From assembly GCA_000209465.1 (NCBI GenBank), contig GL890583.1, positions 557,343 through 621,342 of the forward strand: a stretch of DNA of 64,000 nucleotides, given 5' to 3'. The notes under the pieces are model-generated. The model was given only the letters and a program-made list of their open reading frames with translations, made no database searches and was not told where the DNA came from. Both the position numbers and the translations under genes were made by a program. The DNA comes from Lachnospiraceae oral taxon 107 str. F0167 (GTDB lineage: Bacteria > Bacillota > Clostridia > Lachnospirales > Lachnospiraceae). Below are positions 7,438 to 17,439 of the stretch, piece after piece; position 1 is the stretch's first letter, and every line of letters starts with the position of its first letter.

Positions 7438-8166
7438 TCATCCGTTCAATATTCTATTTGCATTCTCCACTCTTTGTGCTGTAGGTGGTGCTATTCCATC
7501 AAGCTTATATTCAATACCCAGATTATCCCATTTATGCCTTCCAAGTGTGTGGTATGGTAAAACCTCCACCTTTTCCACATTTTTTAAACCGGAAATAAAT
7601 TCTCTAAGCTTAATTAAATCCTCATCATAATCGCTTCTCTCAGGTACCAGTACATGGCGTATCCACATCTTTTTTCCCATTTCATCCATGGTTTTTGCCA
7701 TTTCCAAAATATGGTCATTTTTCATACCGGTGATAATCTCATGCCTTTTATTATTTATTTCCTTTATATCAAGCATTATAAGATCCGTGTACTCCATCAA
7801 AGTTTTAAACTTTTTCAAAAATTTTGTATCTTTTCTGAAAGGACCTCCGGCAGTATCAAGACAGGTATTTACACCGTTTTCCTTACATATTTTAAAAAGT
7901 TCAGTCACAAAATCTATCTGTAATAATGGCTCTCCGCCACTTACCGTAATCCCGCCATGATCTTTCCAATATGGCCTATACCTTATTGCTTTTTCAAATA
8001 CCTCCTGAGCAGTCAATACTTGATTTTCATTAGTTGACCAGGTATCCGGATTATGACAGAACTGACATCTCATAGGACATCCTTGAACAAATACCACAAA
8101 TCTTACTCCCGGACCGTCTACCAGTCCGAATGTTTCAAATGAATGTATATTTCCTCTTACTTCCAT
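7438..8166 (-). CDS. pflA: Pyruvate formate-lyase activating enzyme (radical SAM)
   Basis: 242 residues, typical of PflA. The radical-SAM cluster motif is CPMRCQFCHNPD with cysteines at 30, 34 and 37, and the GGEPLLQ motif (SGGEPLLQIDFV) binds SAM. The N-terminal SFETFGLVDGPGVRFVVFVQ is diagnostic of glycyl-radical activases. The enzyme uses SAM to place the glycyl radical on Gly721 of the PflB encoded just upstream. The gap to pflB is about 210 bases and holds a hairpin, so pflA is likely read from pflB transcripts and at a lower level, with its own terminator after it. ATG start with GGAGG nearby. Confidence 0.96.
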   Translation of the reverse strand: MEVRGNIHSFETFGLVDGPGVRFVVFVQGCPMRCQFCHNPDTWSTNENQVLTAQEVFEKAIRYRPYWKDHGGITVSGGEPLLQIDFVTELFKICKENGVNTCLDTAGGPFRKDTKFLKKFKTLMEYTDLIMLDIKEINNKRHEIITGMKNDHILEMAKTMDEMGKKMWIRHVLVPERSDYDEDLIKLREFISGLKNVEKVEVLPYHTLGRHKWDNLGIEYKLDGIAPPTAQRVENANRILNG

Positions 8167-8241
8167 ATATCCTCCCTTAAGTAATATGTATAAAATACTT
8201 TTATAATACTTATATTGCGAAAACTATACCGGTAAAAGTCG

Positions 8242-8289
8242 AAAACTTATCTGATTGCAGTCGGGCATTCTGACAACCGGATAAGTTTT
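8242..8289 (-). promoter_or_regulatory. Hairpin between pflB and pflA
   Basis: AAAACTTATC (8242-8251) pairs perfectly with GATAAGTTTT (8280-8289) around a 28-base loop. On the minus strand TTTTCGACTTTT follows, a poor T-run. This may be a leaky terminator or mRNA-stabilising structure that lowers pflA expression relative to pflB. Confidence 0.6.
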
Positions 8290-8377
8290 TCGCTTTATCA
8301 ATATCAATAGTTTTTTAGACTAATATATTTTCAGTATTATATTCTTAATTTACCACCGCCTTGGTTAAAACAATTTC

Positions 8378-10618
8378 TTATAATCTTTCATGGCATGTTC
8401 TTGCTATAACATCCAGCTGCTGCTCTCTTGTGAGGTCAATGAACTTCACGGCATAACCCGATACTCTAATTGTAAAGTTAGTGTACTCTTCCTTTTCAGG
8501 ATGCTCCATAGCATCTATAAGCTTTTCCGTTCCGAATACATTGACATTTAAATGATGTGCACCCTGGTCAAAGTATCCGTCCATTACCTGAGCGAGATTT
8601 TTCTTTTGCTCATCCTCTCCATGTCCAAGTGCCGAAGGGTTTATAGTCTGTGTATTTGAAATACCGTCAAGTGCGTACTCATATGGCAGCTTTGTAAGGG
8701 AATTAAGTGAAGCTAAAAGTCCGTTCTTTTCTGCGCCATAGCTTGGATTTGCTCCCGGTGCCAGCGGCTCTCCTGCTTTTCTTCCGTCAGGCATACTTCC
8801 TGTAGCCTTACCATATACTACATTTGAGGTAATTGTAAGTATGGATGTTGTAGCCTCAGAATTTCTGTAAGTATGTCTTTTCTTTATTTTTGTAAGGAAG
8901 GTCTTTAAAAGCCATACCGCAATATCATCAGCTCTGTCATCATCATTTCCAAATCTTGGGAAATCTCCTGTGGTCTCATAGTCAACAACTATACCGTTTT
9001 CATCACGAACAGTCTTTACCTTGGCATATTTTATAGCACAAAGCGAATCTACCACATGTGAAAATCCTGCAATTCCTGTTGCAAATGTTCTTCTTACATC
9101 CGTATCAATAAGTGCCATCTCGGCAGCTTCATAATAATATTTATCATGCATATATTGAATCAGATTTAATGTGTTTACATAAAGTCCTGCAAGCCAGTCC
9201 ATCATTACATCATACCTTTGCATAACCTCATCATAATCAAGATATTCTGATGTAATAGGTCTGTATGCCGGTCCTACCTGCTCCTTTGTCTTTGCATCCA
9301 CACCACCGTTAACAGCATAGAGCAGACATTTTGCAAGATTTGCTCTGGCTCCGAAAAACTGCATTTCCTTTCCGGTTTCCGTTGCCGATACACAGCAGCA
9401 GATAGAATAATCATCTCCCCATACCGGACGCATTACATCATCATTTTCATACTGTACAGAACTTGTTCTTATAGAAATTGCCGATGCATACTCTTTGAAA
9501 GCCTTCGGCAATCTGCTTGAGTAAAGCACTGTTAAGTTAGGCTCAGGTGAAGGTCCCATATTCTCAAGGGTATGTAAGAATCTGAAATCATTCTTTGTAA
9601 CCATTGATCTGCCGTCCATACCTAGCCCTGCCACCTCAAGTGTCGCCCAGACCGGATCTCCTGAGAACAGTTGATTATATGAGGGAACTCTTGCAAATTT
9701 TACCATTCTGAATTTCATTACTATATGGTCGATAAGCTCCTGTGCCTCACTCTCAGTAAGCTTGCCCGCTTTTAAATCTCTTTCGATATAGATATCAAGG
9801 AATGTGGATATTCTTCCGACACTCATTGCCGCACCGTTTTGTGTTTTAATAGCTGCAAGGTATCCGAAGTATAGCCACTGTACAGCCTCTCTTGCATCCT
9901 TAGCCGGCTTTGAAATATCATACCCGTATGCAGCTGCCATTTCCTTCATCTGCTTTAGAGCTCCTATCTGCATACCAAGCTCATCCCTTAGTCGGATTAT
10001 TTCATCAAGCATTGTGCCGTCACCGCAGTTTTTTAAATCCTCCTGCTTTTTTTCTATAAGGAAATCAATTCCATATAAAGCCACTCTTCTATAATCACCG
10101 ACAATTCTTCCTCTGCCATAGGTATCAGGCAGACCTGTAATAATTTTATTATGTCTTGCGGCATGCATCTCATCTGTATATGCCTCAAAAACCGCCTGAT
10201 TATGAGTTCTATGATATTCTGTAAATATCTTATGGAACTTTTCATTTGTCTGATATCCATAAGTACTTGCAGCCTGTTCAGCCATCTTTATACCGCCAAA
10301 AGGCATAAATGCTCTTTTTAGAGGTTTATCGGTTTGAAGTCCCACCACCTTTTCAAGATCCTTCAACTCCTCATTTATATATCCGGGACCATAGGCTGTA
10401 AGTGTGGAAACAATCTCGGTTTCCATATCGAGTACTCCGCCCTTTGCTCTCTCCTCTTTTTGAAGTTTTGAAAGTTCTCCCCAAAGCTTATTTGTAGCTT
10501 CGGTAGGTCCCTCCAGAAAGCTTTCGTCACCGTCGTATATTGTATAATTATTTTGTATAAAATCACGCACATCTACATCGTCACGCCATTTTCTACCTTT
10601 AAAACCATCCCAGCACAT
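8378..10618 (-). CDS. pflB: Formate C-acetyltransferase (pyruvate formate-lyase)
   Basis: 746 residues, full length. It converts pyruvate and CoA to acetyl-CoA and formate in mixed-acid fermentation. The catalytic cysteine pair is in [12 protein letters not shown] (Cys408-Cys409, with an extra Cys407), and the glycyl-radical site is RVSGYAVKF with Gly721. [20 protein letters not shown] at the N-terminus and [20 protein letters not shown] near the C-terminus are classic PFL. ATG start with a strong AAGGAGG site 6 bases upstream. It is paired with pflA downstream. The upstream region carries two small palindromes that may be redox-regulator sites. Confidence 0.98.
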   Translation of the reverse strand: MCWDGFKGRKWRDDVDVRDFIQNNYTIYDGDESFLEGPTEATNKLWGELSKLQKEERAKGGVLDMETEIVSTLTAYGPGYINEELKDLEKVVGLQTDKPLKRAFMPFGGIKMAEQAASTYGYQTNEKFHKIFTEYHRTHNQAVFEAYTDEMHAARHNKIITGLPDTYGRGRIVGDYRRVALYGIDFLIEKKQEDLKNCGDGTMLDEIIRLRDELGMQIGALKQMKEMAAAYGYDISKPAKDAREAVQWLYFGYLAAIKTQNGAAMSVGRISTFLDIYIERDLKAGKLTESEAQELIDHIVMKFRMVKFARVPSYNQLFSGDPVWATLEVAGLGMDGRSMVTKNDFRFLHTLENMGPSPEPNLTVLYSSRLPKAFKEYASAISIRTSSVQYENDDVMRPVWGDDYSICCCVSATETGKEMQFFGARANLAKCLLYAVNGGVDAKTKEQVGPAYRPITSEYLDYDEVMQRYDVMMDWLAGLYVNTLNLIQYMHDKYYYEAAEMALIDTDVRRTFATGIAGFSHVVDSLCAIKYAKVKTVRDENGIVVDYETTGDFPRFGNDDDRADDIAVWLLKTFLTKIKKRHTYRNSEATTSILTITSNVVYGKATGSMPDGRKAGEPLAPGANPSYGAEKNGLLASLNSLTKLPYEYALDGISNTQTINPSALGHGEDEQKKNLAQVMDGYFDQGAHHLNVNVFGTEKLIDAMEHPEKEEYTNFTIRVSGYAVKFIDLTREQQLDVIARTCHERL

Positions 10619-10646
10619 AAGTACCTCCTTATATAATAAACAAATC

Positions 10647-10686
10647 AGTTAGGTTTTACTAACTTCTTTATAGCTTGATAATATCA
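10647..10686 (-). promoter_or_regulatory. Palindromes in the pflB upstream region
   Basis: AGTTAG (10647-10652) pairs with CTAACT (10659-10664) around 6 bases, and TGATA-A-TATCA (10676-10686) is a perfect 11-base palindrome. Both lie within 70 bases of the pflB start, where a regulator of anaerobic metabolism would bind. Neither matches a full Rex or Fnr site that I can recognise. Confidence 0.35.
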
Positions 10687-10745
10687 CCATTAAGTTTAAT
10701 ATTCAAGGGATATTTGTTAATTTTTTCTCATGTTCTCCATAAAAA

Positions 10746-10774
10746 ACAATCCCTAGTGAAATACTAGGGATTGT
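10746..10774 (-). terminator. Terminator of the thiamine salvage operon
   Basis: A perfect 12-bp stem (ACAATCCCTAGT with ACTAGGGATTGT, 5-base loop), followed by TTTTTT on the minus strand, about 50 bases past the cytX stop. Confidence 0.92.
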
Positions 10775-10823
10775 ACTAATATTTATACATTTTATAAACT
10801 TTTAGTATTAAGAAATACTCATA

Positions 10824-11990
10824 CTACTGCTTTTTTATAAAGATTTTATTCACCAAAATACAGATAATCATTGTTATCAACATATCGGGTATTGTACTTC
10901 CTATCGGTGCATCTATCTTTATTAAGATACGATATATTATAAAACCTGCAAGCCATATAAAAATATTTGACATGGTAAATTTTTCTTTTTCATGCCCTGC
11001 CTTTAATATAAAGAAATCAACTATCTGTATTGATATCATAGGTGCAAAAACCGATCCTATAAGATATAAAAAAGATGTTATATCATCCATTGGTACAAGG
11101 ATGGCACCTGCTGTACCTATAATTGTAACTGCTACAGCCACCCATTTACCCGGTATTTTTTCCATAATTGATTCTGTTGAAACTCCGGCTGAATATGCAT
11201 CAAGAAATGTTGTGGTTACTGTGGAAAGAACTACTATCAAAAGACCTACTATGCCAAGCCCCGCCTTTAGAAGTATCTGTGCAATATCCGATTCCATTGT
11301 AAATAATGCTGCACTCATACCTATAATATACATCCATGTACTGACCAGCCCATAGATAATACTGCTTGCTGCTGTAGCTTTTACAGGTTCTTTTGCCTCC
11401 TTTGTATAATCACTGATTAAAGGAAGCCATGACAGAGGCATTGCCACCGAAAGTTCAAGTGCCGCACCGAAACTCATACTTTCATCTGAACCTTCTAAGG
11501 ATATACCACCTCTAAAAATAATAAAGCTCAGTATAATAGTCATTATAAATAATGCCGACATTGCTATTATATTTATTTTACCCAGATTTTTAATACCTAT
11601 AAGTATCCATAATAATATAAGTCCGCCTATAATAAGACACCATATTATATGACCTATATTTAATATCCCCTGTGTTGCCAGTGCACCGTCATAAATCATT
11701 ATTCCAGTCCAGCCTACCAATTGCAACACATTCAATATTGCAAAGAATAAACTACCTTTGTTTCCAAAGCTCATCTTTACTGTTTCCATTGCACTTTTTT
11801 CAGTCTTTGCTCCTATAAGTCCTGCCAAAAAGAGCAATCCACAGCCTATTATATGCCCAAGCACTATGGCAAGTATACCTTTTAAAAATCCCAAAGAAGC
11901 AAAATAGGTTCCCGTTAAAATCTCCGCTATGGAAACCGCCGCCCCAAACCAAATCAATCCGTTTTCAAATACTGAAGTATGCTTATTCAT
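10824..11990 (-). CDS. cytX: Hydroxymethylpyrimidine transporter CytX (NCS1 family)
   Basis: 388 residues with about 12 hydrophobic segments, an NCS1 (cytosine/allantoin permease) protein. NGLIWFGAAVSIAEILTGTY and the ILGHIIGC-like stretch IAIVLGHIIGCGLLFLAG fit CytX, which imports the thiamine pyrimidine HMP. It overlaps the 3' end of thiD by 8 bases and closes an operon behind a TPP riboswitch, which fixes its likely substrate as HMP over cytosine. Acts in the cytoplasmic membrane. A strong terminator follows. Confidence 0.9.
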   Translation of the reverse strand: MNKHTSVFENGLIWFGAAVSIAEILTGTYFASLGFLKGILAIVLGHIIGCGLLFLAGLIGAKTEKSAMETVKMSFGNKGSLFFAILNVLQLVGWTGIMIYDGALATQGILNIGHIIWCLIIGGLILLWILIGIKNLGKINIIAMSALFIMTIILSFIIFRGGISLEGSDESMSFGAALELSVAMPLSWLPLISDYTKEAKEPVKATAASSIIYGLVSTWMYIIGMSAALFTMESDIAQILLKAGLGIVGLLIVVLSTVTTTFLDAYSAGVSTESIMEKIPGKWVAVAVTIIGTAGAILVPMDDITSFLYLIGSVFAPMISIQIVDFFILKAGHEKEKFTMSNIFIWLAGFIIYRILIKIDAPIGSTIPDMLITMIICILVNKIFIKKQ

Positions 11991-12795
11991 ATTTACTCTC
12001 CTTTACATACTCGCCTCCAAGATTAAAGGCATGATTCATAGGACCTCTTCCCTTTCCCAAATCAAGCATGGCAAGCAATGCACCTGATATATAATCCTTT
12101 GCCTTTCTCACCGAATCTTCCAATGTATACCCCTTGGCAAGATTTGAAGCTATAGCTGATGACAGGGTACAGCCTGTGCCATGTGTATTCGGATTATTTA
12201 TATGTTCACCAAAAAACCACATTTCTTTTCCATTCTCATATAATAAATCATTGGCGTCATTTATACTGTGTCCCCCTTTTAACAGTACTGCGCAACCATG
12301 ATTTTCATAAATTATTTTTGCGGCATCAAACATAGTCTTATCATCTTTAATGCTTATTCCTGAAAGCACTTCAGCTTCCAATATATTTGGAGTTATAACT
12401 CTTGCAAGAGGAAAAAGTTTTGCTCTCATATCTTTAAGTGCATTGTTCTCCATAAGTTTTGAACCGCTTGTAGCTACCATTACCGGATCAAGTACTATGT
12501 TTTTTGCATTATACTTGATAAGTTCAAAGGCAATGGCTTCTACTATCTCAGCTGATGATACCATACCTATCTTTATCGCATCAGGATATATATCTTCAAA
12601 CACCGTCTCCAACTGTTTTTTTACAAAATCCGAATCTATATTTACAATTCCGGTTACTCCTGTTGTATTTTGTGCAGTCAATGCAGTAATTACACTCATT
12701 GCATATACACCGTTGGCAGTCATGGTTTTGATATCCGCCTGGATACCTGCACCACCGCTGCAATCACTCCCCGCTATCGTTAGCGCTGTTCTCAT
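11983..12795 (-). CDS. thiD: Hydroxymethylpyrimidine/phosphomethylpyrimidine kinase
   Basis: 270 residues. The ribokinase-like N-terminus TIAGSDCSGGAGIQADIKTM and the anion-hole motif NTHGTGCTLSSAIASNLAKG identify ThiD, which phosphorylates HMP twice to HMP-PP for thiamine phosphate synthesis. It follows thiE by 28 bases and overlaps cytX by 8. No thiC is present in the window, so the pyrimidine is apparently salvaged rather than made here. ATG start. Confidence 0.96.
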   Translation of the reverse strand: MRTALTIAGSDCSGGAGIQADIKTMTANGVYAMSVITALTAQNTTGVTGIVNIDSDFVKKQLETVFEDIYPDAIKIGMVSSAEIVEAIAFELIKYNAKNIVLDPVMVATSGSKLMENNALKDMRAKLFPLARVITPNILEAEVLSGISIKDDKTMFDAAKIIYENHGCAVLLKGGHSINDANDLLYENGKEMWFFGEHINNPNTHGTGCTLSSAIASNLAKGYTLEDSVRKAKDYISGALLAMLDLGKGRGPMNHAFNLGGEYVKESKYE

Positions 12796-12823
12796 AAATA
12801 ATCTCCCCGCTTATAAAATTTAC

Positions 12824-13459
12824 TTAAAATAATTCTTTTATAAGAATATCAAGTTCCTTTATTGCACTGCCTATATCTTTTGCTCCGAATATAGCAGATA
12901 TAACAGCAACTCCGTCTATTTTACTACCCTTAAGTTTTAATATATTGTCTCTGTTTATTCCGCCTATTGCTACTTTGGGTATGCTTACAGCCTCACATAT
13001 TGATTTTAATTTTTCATATGAAACCTGCATAACATCATTTTTAGTTGATGTATTAAAAACCGCTCCTATACCGATATAATCCGCACCGTTTTTCTCTGCC
13101 GCTATTGCCTCTTTTACAGTATGGGCGGAAACCCCTATTATCATTTTTTCACCTACAAGAGAGCGTACCTTTTTGATATCCATATCATCCTGTCCTATAT
13201 GTATACCGTCTGCATTTGATGCTATGGCAACATTCACATTATCATTTACTATAAAAGGAATACTGTACTTCTTACAAAGAGCCGCTGTCTTTTTAGCCTC
13301 TTTTATAAATTCATCTTCATCAAGATTTTTTTCCCTGAGTTGTAGGCAGCTTACACCGTTTTTTAAAGCCTCTTCTATCTGCTCATAAAGGGATTTTTCT
13401 CCTGTCCATGACCTATCCGTTATTGCATATAAATGCATATATTTTTTATCTAATTTCAT
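12824..13459 (-). CDS. thiE: Thiamine-phosphate synthase
   Basis: 211 residues, normal for ThiE, which joins HMP-PP and hydroxyethylthiazole phosphate. It has the TIM-barrel signatures CLQLREKNLDEDEFIKEA, PFIVNDNVNVAIASNADGIH, IGQDD and DYIGIGAVFNTSTKND. The start overlaps the end of thiM by 14 bases, which suggests translational coupling. Cytoplasmic. Confidence 0.96.
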   Translation of the reverse strand: MKLDKKYMHLYAITDRSWTGEKSLYEQIEEALKNGVSCLQLREKNLDEDEFIKEAKKTAALCKKYSIPFIVNDNVNVAIASNADGIHIGQDDMDIKKVRSLVGEKMIIGVSAHTVKEAIAAEKNGADYIGIGAVFNTSTKNDVMQVSYEKLKSICEAVSIPKVAIGGINRDNILKLKGSKIDGVAVISAIFGAKDIGSAIKELDILIKELF

Positions 13460-14261
13460 ATCTTGCTCCCTTTTGCAAATCCTCAGGAGTCAGATTATAT
13501 ACTGCATCTATCAAATAATTTCTATAGCTGCTGTTTCCGTTCGATTCGCCCATACGAAGTTTGGCTGTTTCTCCGCATAATCCCATTGCACAGACACAGG
13601 CAAGTGCAGCAGATAATATATTCTGTTTGTTGGCACTTATATAAGCTGCCATCATAGCGGAAAGTTGGCATCCACTGCCTGTTATCCTGCTCATCATCTT
13701 ATCACCATTGTATACACAATAGGCTTTCTCACCGTCGGTTACTATATCTATAGCAGAGGTTATTACTATTACCGCAGATGTTTTTTTTGCAAATTCTTTT
13801 GCAAAATCAACTATCGTGTCAATATTTTCCTTATTGATAAAATCTATTGAATCAACTCCCCTTGTATAGCTTTTACCAAATGCAAGACCTTTGATTTCTG
13901 ATAAGTTCCCCCTTATTAAACTAAAGTTCACTTGTTCCAAAAGTTCTTTTGCAGTATCCGTTCTAAGCCTTGATGCACCGACTCCTACAGGATCAAGCAC
14001 TATCGGATGTTCTAATTCATTTGATTTTTTTCCTGCTGCAAGCATTGCAGGTATTGTTCTTTTATTTAATGTGCCTATATTTATATTAAGCCCTGAACAT
14101 ATCGAAGTGATTTCTTCAACCTCCTCTATTTCATCAGCCATTATAGGACTTGCACCACATGCAAGCAGTATATTTGCACAATCATTTGCTGTCACATAAT
14201 TCGTTATATTATGTATCAGAGGTGATTTGCTCCTTACATTTTCAAGCATCTCTTTTAACAT
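13446..14261 (-). CDS. thiM: Hydroxyethylthiazole kinase
   Basis: 271 residues. SPLIHNITNYVTANDCANIL, ASPIMADEIEEVEEI, LDPVGVGASRLR and RITGSGCQLSAMMAAYISAN are the ThiM substrate, Mg-ATP and anion-hole motifs. The enzyme phosphorylates the thiazole alcohol taken up by the cell. Its start overlaps the thiW stop by 7 bases. Together with thiE, thiD, thiW and cytX it forms a salvage-only pathway from both thiamine halves. Confidence 0.96.
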   Translation of the reverse strand: MLKEMLENVRSKSPLIHNITNYVTANDCANILLACGASPIMADEIEEVEEITSICSGLNINIGTLNKRTIPAMLAAGKKSNELEHPIVLDPVGVGASRLRTDTAKELLEQVNFSLIRGNLSEIKGLAFGKSYTRGVDSIDFINKENIDTIVDFAKEFAKKTSAVIVITSAIDIVTDGEKAYCVYNGDKMMSRITGSGCQLSAMMAAYISANKQNILSAALACVCAMGLCGETAKLRMGESNGNSSYRNYLIDAVYNLTPEDLQKGARYEIR

Positions 14262-14785
14262 ATTTTCCTCTGACTCTTCTCTATTTGAAATTGTGACAGG
14301 ATATTAGTTTTTAATATTGAATAAAGTAAACTTCCTGCTATTATGCTTCCTGCAAATGTGGATATAAAGAATGGAATAATATAGGCATAAAATACTATAT
14401 CTTTCATATTTTTCCTCATTATAAATATGGCTACAGGATATGCACAAAATCCACCAAGTATTGCAGTACCGAATACCTCTGCAAAAAGTGTCGGGAGAAG
14501 TTTTTTTGTTTTATAGTACATAATGCCGCAAAGCAAAGCTCCGAACATACTTCCCGGAAATGCCATAGGGCTTCCGATACCAAGCAGATTTCTGATAAGG
14601 CTTGCACCGAATGCTACACCCACTCCATAAACAGGTCCGAGTAATACTGCACATAGAATATTTATCATATGCTGAATAGGTGCACATTTACTTCCCAAAA
14701 CAGGGAATGAGAAAAGGCTTCCTACAACTGCCAGCGCACATAATAAACCTGCAATACATAACTTTTTGATACTACTTTCCTTCAT
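14255..14785 (-). CDS. thiW: Energy-coupling-factor S component ThiW (thiazole uptake)
   Basis: About 176 residues with five to six membrane helices. The stretches SFPVLGSKCAPIQHMINIL, LLGPVYGVGVAFGASLIRNL and GSPMAFPGSMFGALLCG are those of ThiW, the predicted substrate-binding subunit of an ECF transporter for hydroxyethylthiazole. It needs the shared EcfA/A'/T module, which is not in this window. The ATG at 14785 is preferred over the longer frame because TAGGAGG sits 6 bases upstream and the family starts there. First gene of the riboswitch-controlled operon. Confidence 0.92.
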   Translation of the reverse strand: MKESSIKKLCIAGLLCALAVVGSLFSFPVLGSKCAPIQHMINILCAVLLGPVYGVGVAFGASLIRNLLGIGSPMAFPGSMFGALLCGIMYYKTKKLLPTLFAEVFGTAILGGFCAYPVAIFIMRKNMKDIVFYAYIIPFFISTFAGSIIAGSLLYSILKTNILSQFQIEKSQRKIC

Positions 14786-14922
14786 AGTAATCCTCCTAAA
14801 ATAAAATTTATGCCTATACAAATATTGCAATAGAAGTCAATTTATAATAACTTTATCAGCTTTAGGGAAATTATAGATTTAGAAGAAATGATATTGCAGC
14901 TTTTAATTTTGCAATAAAAAAT

Positions 14923-14943
14923 GAGATACAGACCATGTATCTC
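14923..14943 (-). terminator. Riboswitch expression-platform terminator
   Basis: GAGATACA (14923-14930) pairs with TGTATCTC (14936-14943), 5-base loop, then ATTTTTT on the minus strand. It lies between the TPP aptamer and thiW and so can act as the switch that stops transcription when TPP is bound. Confidence 0.9.
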
Positions 14944-14961
14944 CTGAAAAGAAAGTAAAAA

Positions 14962-15042
14962 ATCTCCCTACGTTGGCATTATCCAAATCAGGTAAACGGT
15001 CGAAAGTCACACTTCCCTCTCAGCCTATATATAAGCTCCCTC
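14962..15042 (-). promoter_or_regulatory. TPP riboswitch (THI box)
   Basis: On the minus strand the conserved parts appear in order: GAGGGAGC, GGCTGAGAGGGAAG, GACCGTTTACCTGATTTGGA and TAATGCCAACGTAGGGA. These are the P1, the pyrimidine-sensing CUGAGA loop, and the pyrophosphate-sensing arm. It precedes thiW-thiM-thiE-thiD-cytX, with a terminator hairpin in between, so TPP should repress the operon by premature termination. The rest of 14786-15255 holds this leader and the Dabb terminator, no gene. Confidence 0.97.
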
Positions 15043-15194
15043 ATTTATATAGTTATAATTTACAAAAAGTATAGCACTATTTTAATAAAAGTCAATATTA
15101 AGATATTTATTATTAAAATAAATACATAAACATATTTATTATAAACAAATGATACAAGATATAAGCAAATTAAATAAAAATCCGGCTATTAAAA

Positions 15195-15223
15195 AGCAGG
15201 CGTCTTCTTTAAAACCGCCTGCT
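15195..15223 (-). terminator. Terminator after the Dabb gene
   Basis: AGCAGGCG (15195-15202) pairs perfectly with CGCCTGCT (15216-15223), 13-base loop, then TTTTAATAG on the minus strand. It ends the DUF1653-uvrC-Dabb transcript. Confidence 0.85.
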
Positions 15224-15255
15224 CTAAATATCTGTACATTTTTTAAAATTATCTT

Positions 15256-15549
15256 TTACACAAAATAGTCAATTGCAACTCTTGAATTTGTGTTCGGCTT
15301 TATCAGGCTGTCTACAATTGCTATATGCTCCCTGCATGAGGCATATTTATCAAGTGCCGCCTTATCTTTTACATCCAATATCAAAATAATATCATGTGTA
15401 CTTGTAGGTAGGATATTATATACTACATCAGCATGCTCCACTTCACTCATTCTGCCACATAACTCTAAAAGGCTGGTTTTTATCTCCTCACCTAATCGGG
15501 GTATATTTATTCCCTCATTAAACTTCCACATTACGATATGTCTTAACAT
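15256..15549 (-). CDS. Dabb-family (stress-responsive A/B barrel) protein
   Basis: 97 residues, the normal single-domain size. MLRHIVMWKFNEGINIPRLG and the DIILILDVKDKAALDKYASC to HIAIVDSLIKPNTNSRVAID stretch are the Dabb ferredoxin-like fold. Family members form dimers and include stress proteins and polyketide cyclases; no specific reaction can be assigned. It lies 54 bases after uvrC and is followed by a terminator. Confidence 0.9.
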   Translation of the reverse strand: MLRHIVMWKFNEGINIPRLGEEIKTSLLELCGRMSEVEHADVVYNILPTSTHDIILILDVKDKAALDKYASCREHIAIVDSLIKPNTNSRVAIDYFV

Positions 15550-15603
15550 AAATTCTCCTTTTGCTATATTTTTAATGTTAAACTATATAGTCAAACATTT
15601 AGT

Positions 15604-17439
15604 TTACTTAATATTTGAAAAGAATTCATATACTGCCTTTGCAGATTTTTTATTCATTCCGTCCACAGACATCAATTCATCCGGACTTGCATTTTTGATA
15701 TTTTCAATGTCCTTAAAATGCTTCATAAGTGCTTTCCTTCGCACGGTACCGATACCTTCTATATCATCCAATATAGATTTTACCTGAGTCTTTGAGCGTA
15801 AACTTCTGTGATACTCTATTGCAAATCTATGCGCCTCATCCTGTATTCTTGTAATTAACAAAAATCCTTGAGAATGTGTATCTATAGGTATTTCAACATT
15901 ATTATAATAAAGCCCTCTTGTCCTGTGATTATCATCCTTGACCATTCCGCAAACCGGAATATTAAGACCGAACTCCTCAAGTACTTGAAGACAAATATTT
16001 ACCTGTCCTCTTCCACCATCCATCAGTATGATATCCGGTAATTTATTAAATCCGGTATCATTTTTATCTATCCCGTTTTCAAACCTTCTTGTAAGAACCT
16101 CTTTCATTGAAGCATAATCATTTGGTCCGATAACTGTTTTTATTTTAAATTTTCTATAATCACTCTTTTTCGGTATTCCATTCTCATATACTACCATAGA
16201 ACCGACGGATTGAACACCCGAAATATTGGAAATATCATAAGCTTCCATTCTGCTTAAGCCTGAAAGTGATAATAATTCTTCTATTTCCTTCACCGCTCCG
16301 ACACTTCTTGCTTCCTGTCTTTGCAATTTTTCCCTGTCTTTTGTAAGAACTATCTCTGCATTTTTCTTTGCCAGCTCAACAAGCTTTTCTTTTGAACCTT
16401 TCTTCGGTACAATGATATTTACTTTTGAGCCTCTTTTTGATGATAACCATTCAGTTATAAGCTTATTATCCTTCAGCTCATACTGTGACATTATCTGACT
16501 TGGGACAAATGGAGTGCCCGCATAGAATTGCTTTATAAAACTCTCCAGTATATCCACCTTCTCATCATCCATTGCCACCTGTATATAATGATGCTCTCTA
16601 CCGACCATCTTGCCTTCTCTTATAAAGAAAACCTGTACTACGGCATCTCTTTCATCCCTTGCCATTGCAATAATATCTCTATCCTTGATATCATCAGAGG
16701 TGATTTTTTGCTTTTGTGTAATATGAAGCACGGAATTGAGCAAATCCCTTTGCTTTGCGGCATCCTCAAACTTCAGTTCCGATGAAAGTCTCTCCATCTC
16801 TTCTCTTATTTTATTTATAATCGGATCAAAATCTCCGCTTAAAAATTTAAGTGCTTCAACCACATTTTTATTATAATCCTCTTTTGAAATATAATTCTGA
16901 CATGGTGCATCACATTGATGTATAAAATAATCAAGACAGGGGCGCTCCGCTCCTATATCTTTTGGCAGATTTCTACTGCAGGTTCTAAGCTTATATACTC
17001 TGTTTAAAAGATTTATTGTATCTCTTACCGCATTGCCGCTTGAAAAAGGTCCAAAATATCTGTTTTTATCCTTTTTTATCTGTCTGACCATTTGCAATCT
17101 CGGATATTCTTCCTTTACAGTAAGCTTAATATATGGATAGGTTTTATCATCCCTAAGCATTGTATTATATCTTGGCCTGTTCTCCTTGATAAGATTATTT
17201 TCAAGTACCAATGCTTCCAGTTCGGAATCAGTAACAATATATTCAAACCTCTCTATTTTTGAGACCATCTGCTTTATCTTCGGGCTCTTATCCTTACTTG
17301 ACTGAAAATACTGCCTTACCCTGTTTTTTAGTGAAATAGCCTTACCGACATATATAATCTCATCTTTTTTATCATGCATTATATATACACCGGGTTGTCC
17401 GGGCAATTTCTTTAATTCATCTTCAATTACAAATGCCAT
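15604..17439 (-). CDS. uvrC: Excinuclease ABC subunit C
   Basis: 611 residues, full length. Domains in order: GIY-YIG endonuclease ([20 protein letters not shown] with [14 protein letters not shown], residues 12-90), UVR motif ([15 protein letters not shown], about 210), RNase H-like UvrC nuclease ([20 protein letters not shown], about 390 on) and a C-terminal helix-hairpin-helix ([18 protein letters not shown]). UvrC makes both incisions in nucleotide excision repair with UvrAB. It abuts the DUF1653 gene with no gap (stop 17440, start 17439), so translation is probably coupled. Confidence 0.98.
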   Translation of the reverse strand: MAFVIEDELKKLPGQPGVYIMHDKKDEIIYVGKAISLKNRVRQYFQSSKDKSPKIKQMVSKIERFEYIVTDSELEALVLENNLIKENRPRYNTMLRDDKTYPYIKLTVKEEYPRLQMVRQIKKDKNRYFGPFSSGNAVRDTINLLNRVYKLRTCSRNLPKDIGAERPCLDYFIHQCDAPCQNYISKEDYNKNVVEALKFLSGDFDPIINKIREEMERLSSELKFEDAAKQRDLLNSVLHITQKQKITSDDIKDRDIIAMARDERDAVVQVFFIREGKMVGREHHYIQVAMDDEKVDILESFIKQFYAGTPFVPSQIMSQYELKDNKLITEWLSSKRGSKVNIIVPKKGSKEKLVELAKKNAEIVLTKDREKLQRQEARSVGAVKEIEELLSLSGLSRMEAYDISNISGVQSVGSMVVYENGIPKKSDYRKFKIKTVIGPNDYASMKEVLTRRFENGIDKNDTGFNKLPDIILMDGGRGQVNICLQVLEEFGLNIPVCGMVKDDNHRTRGLYYNNVEIPIDTHSQGFLLITRIQDEAHRFAIEYHRSLRSKTQVKSILDDIEGIGTVRRKALMKHFKDIENIKNASPDELMSVDGMNKKSAKAVYEFFSNIK

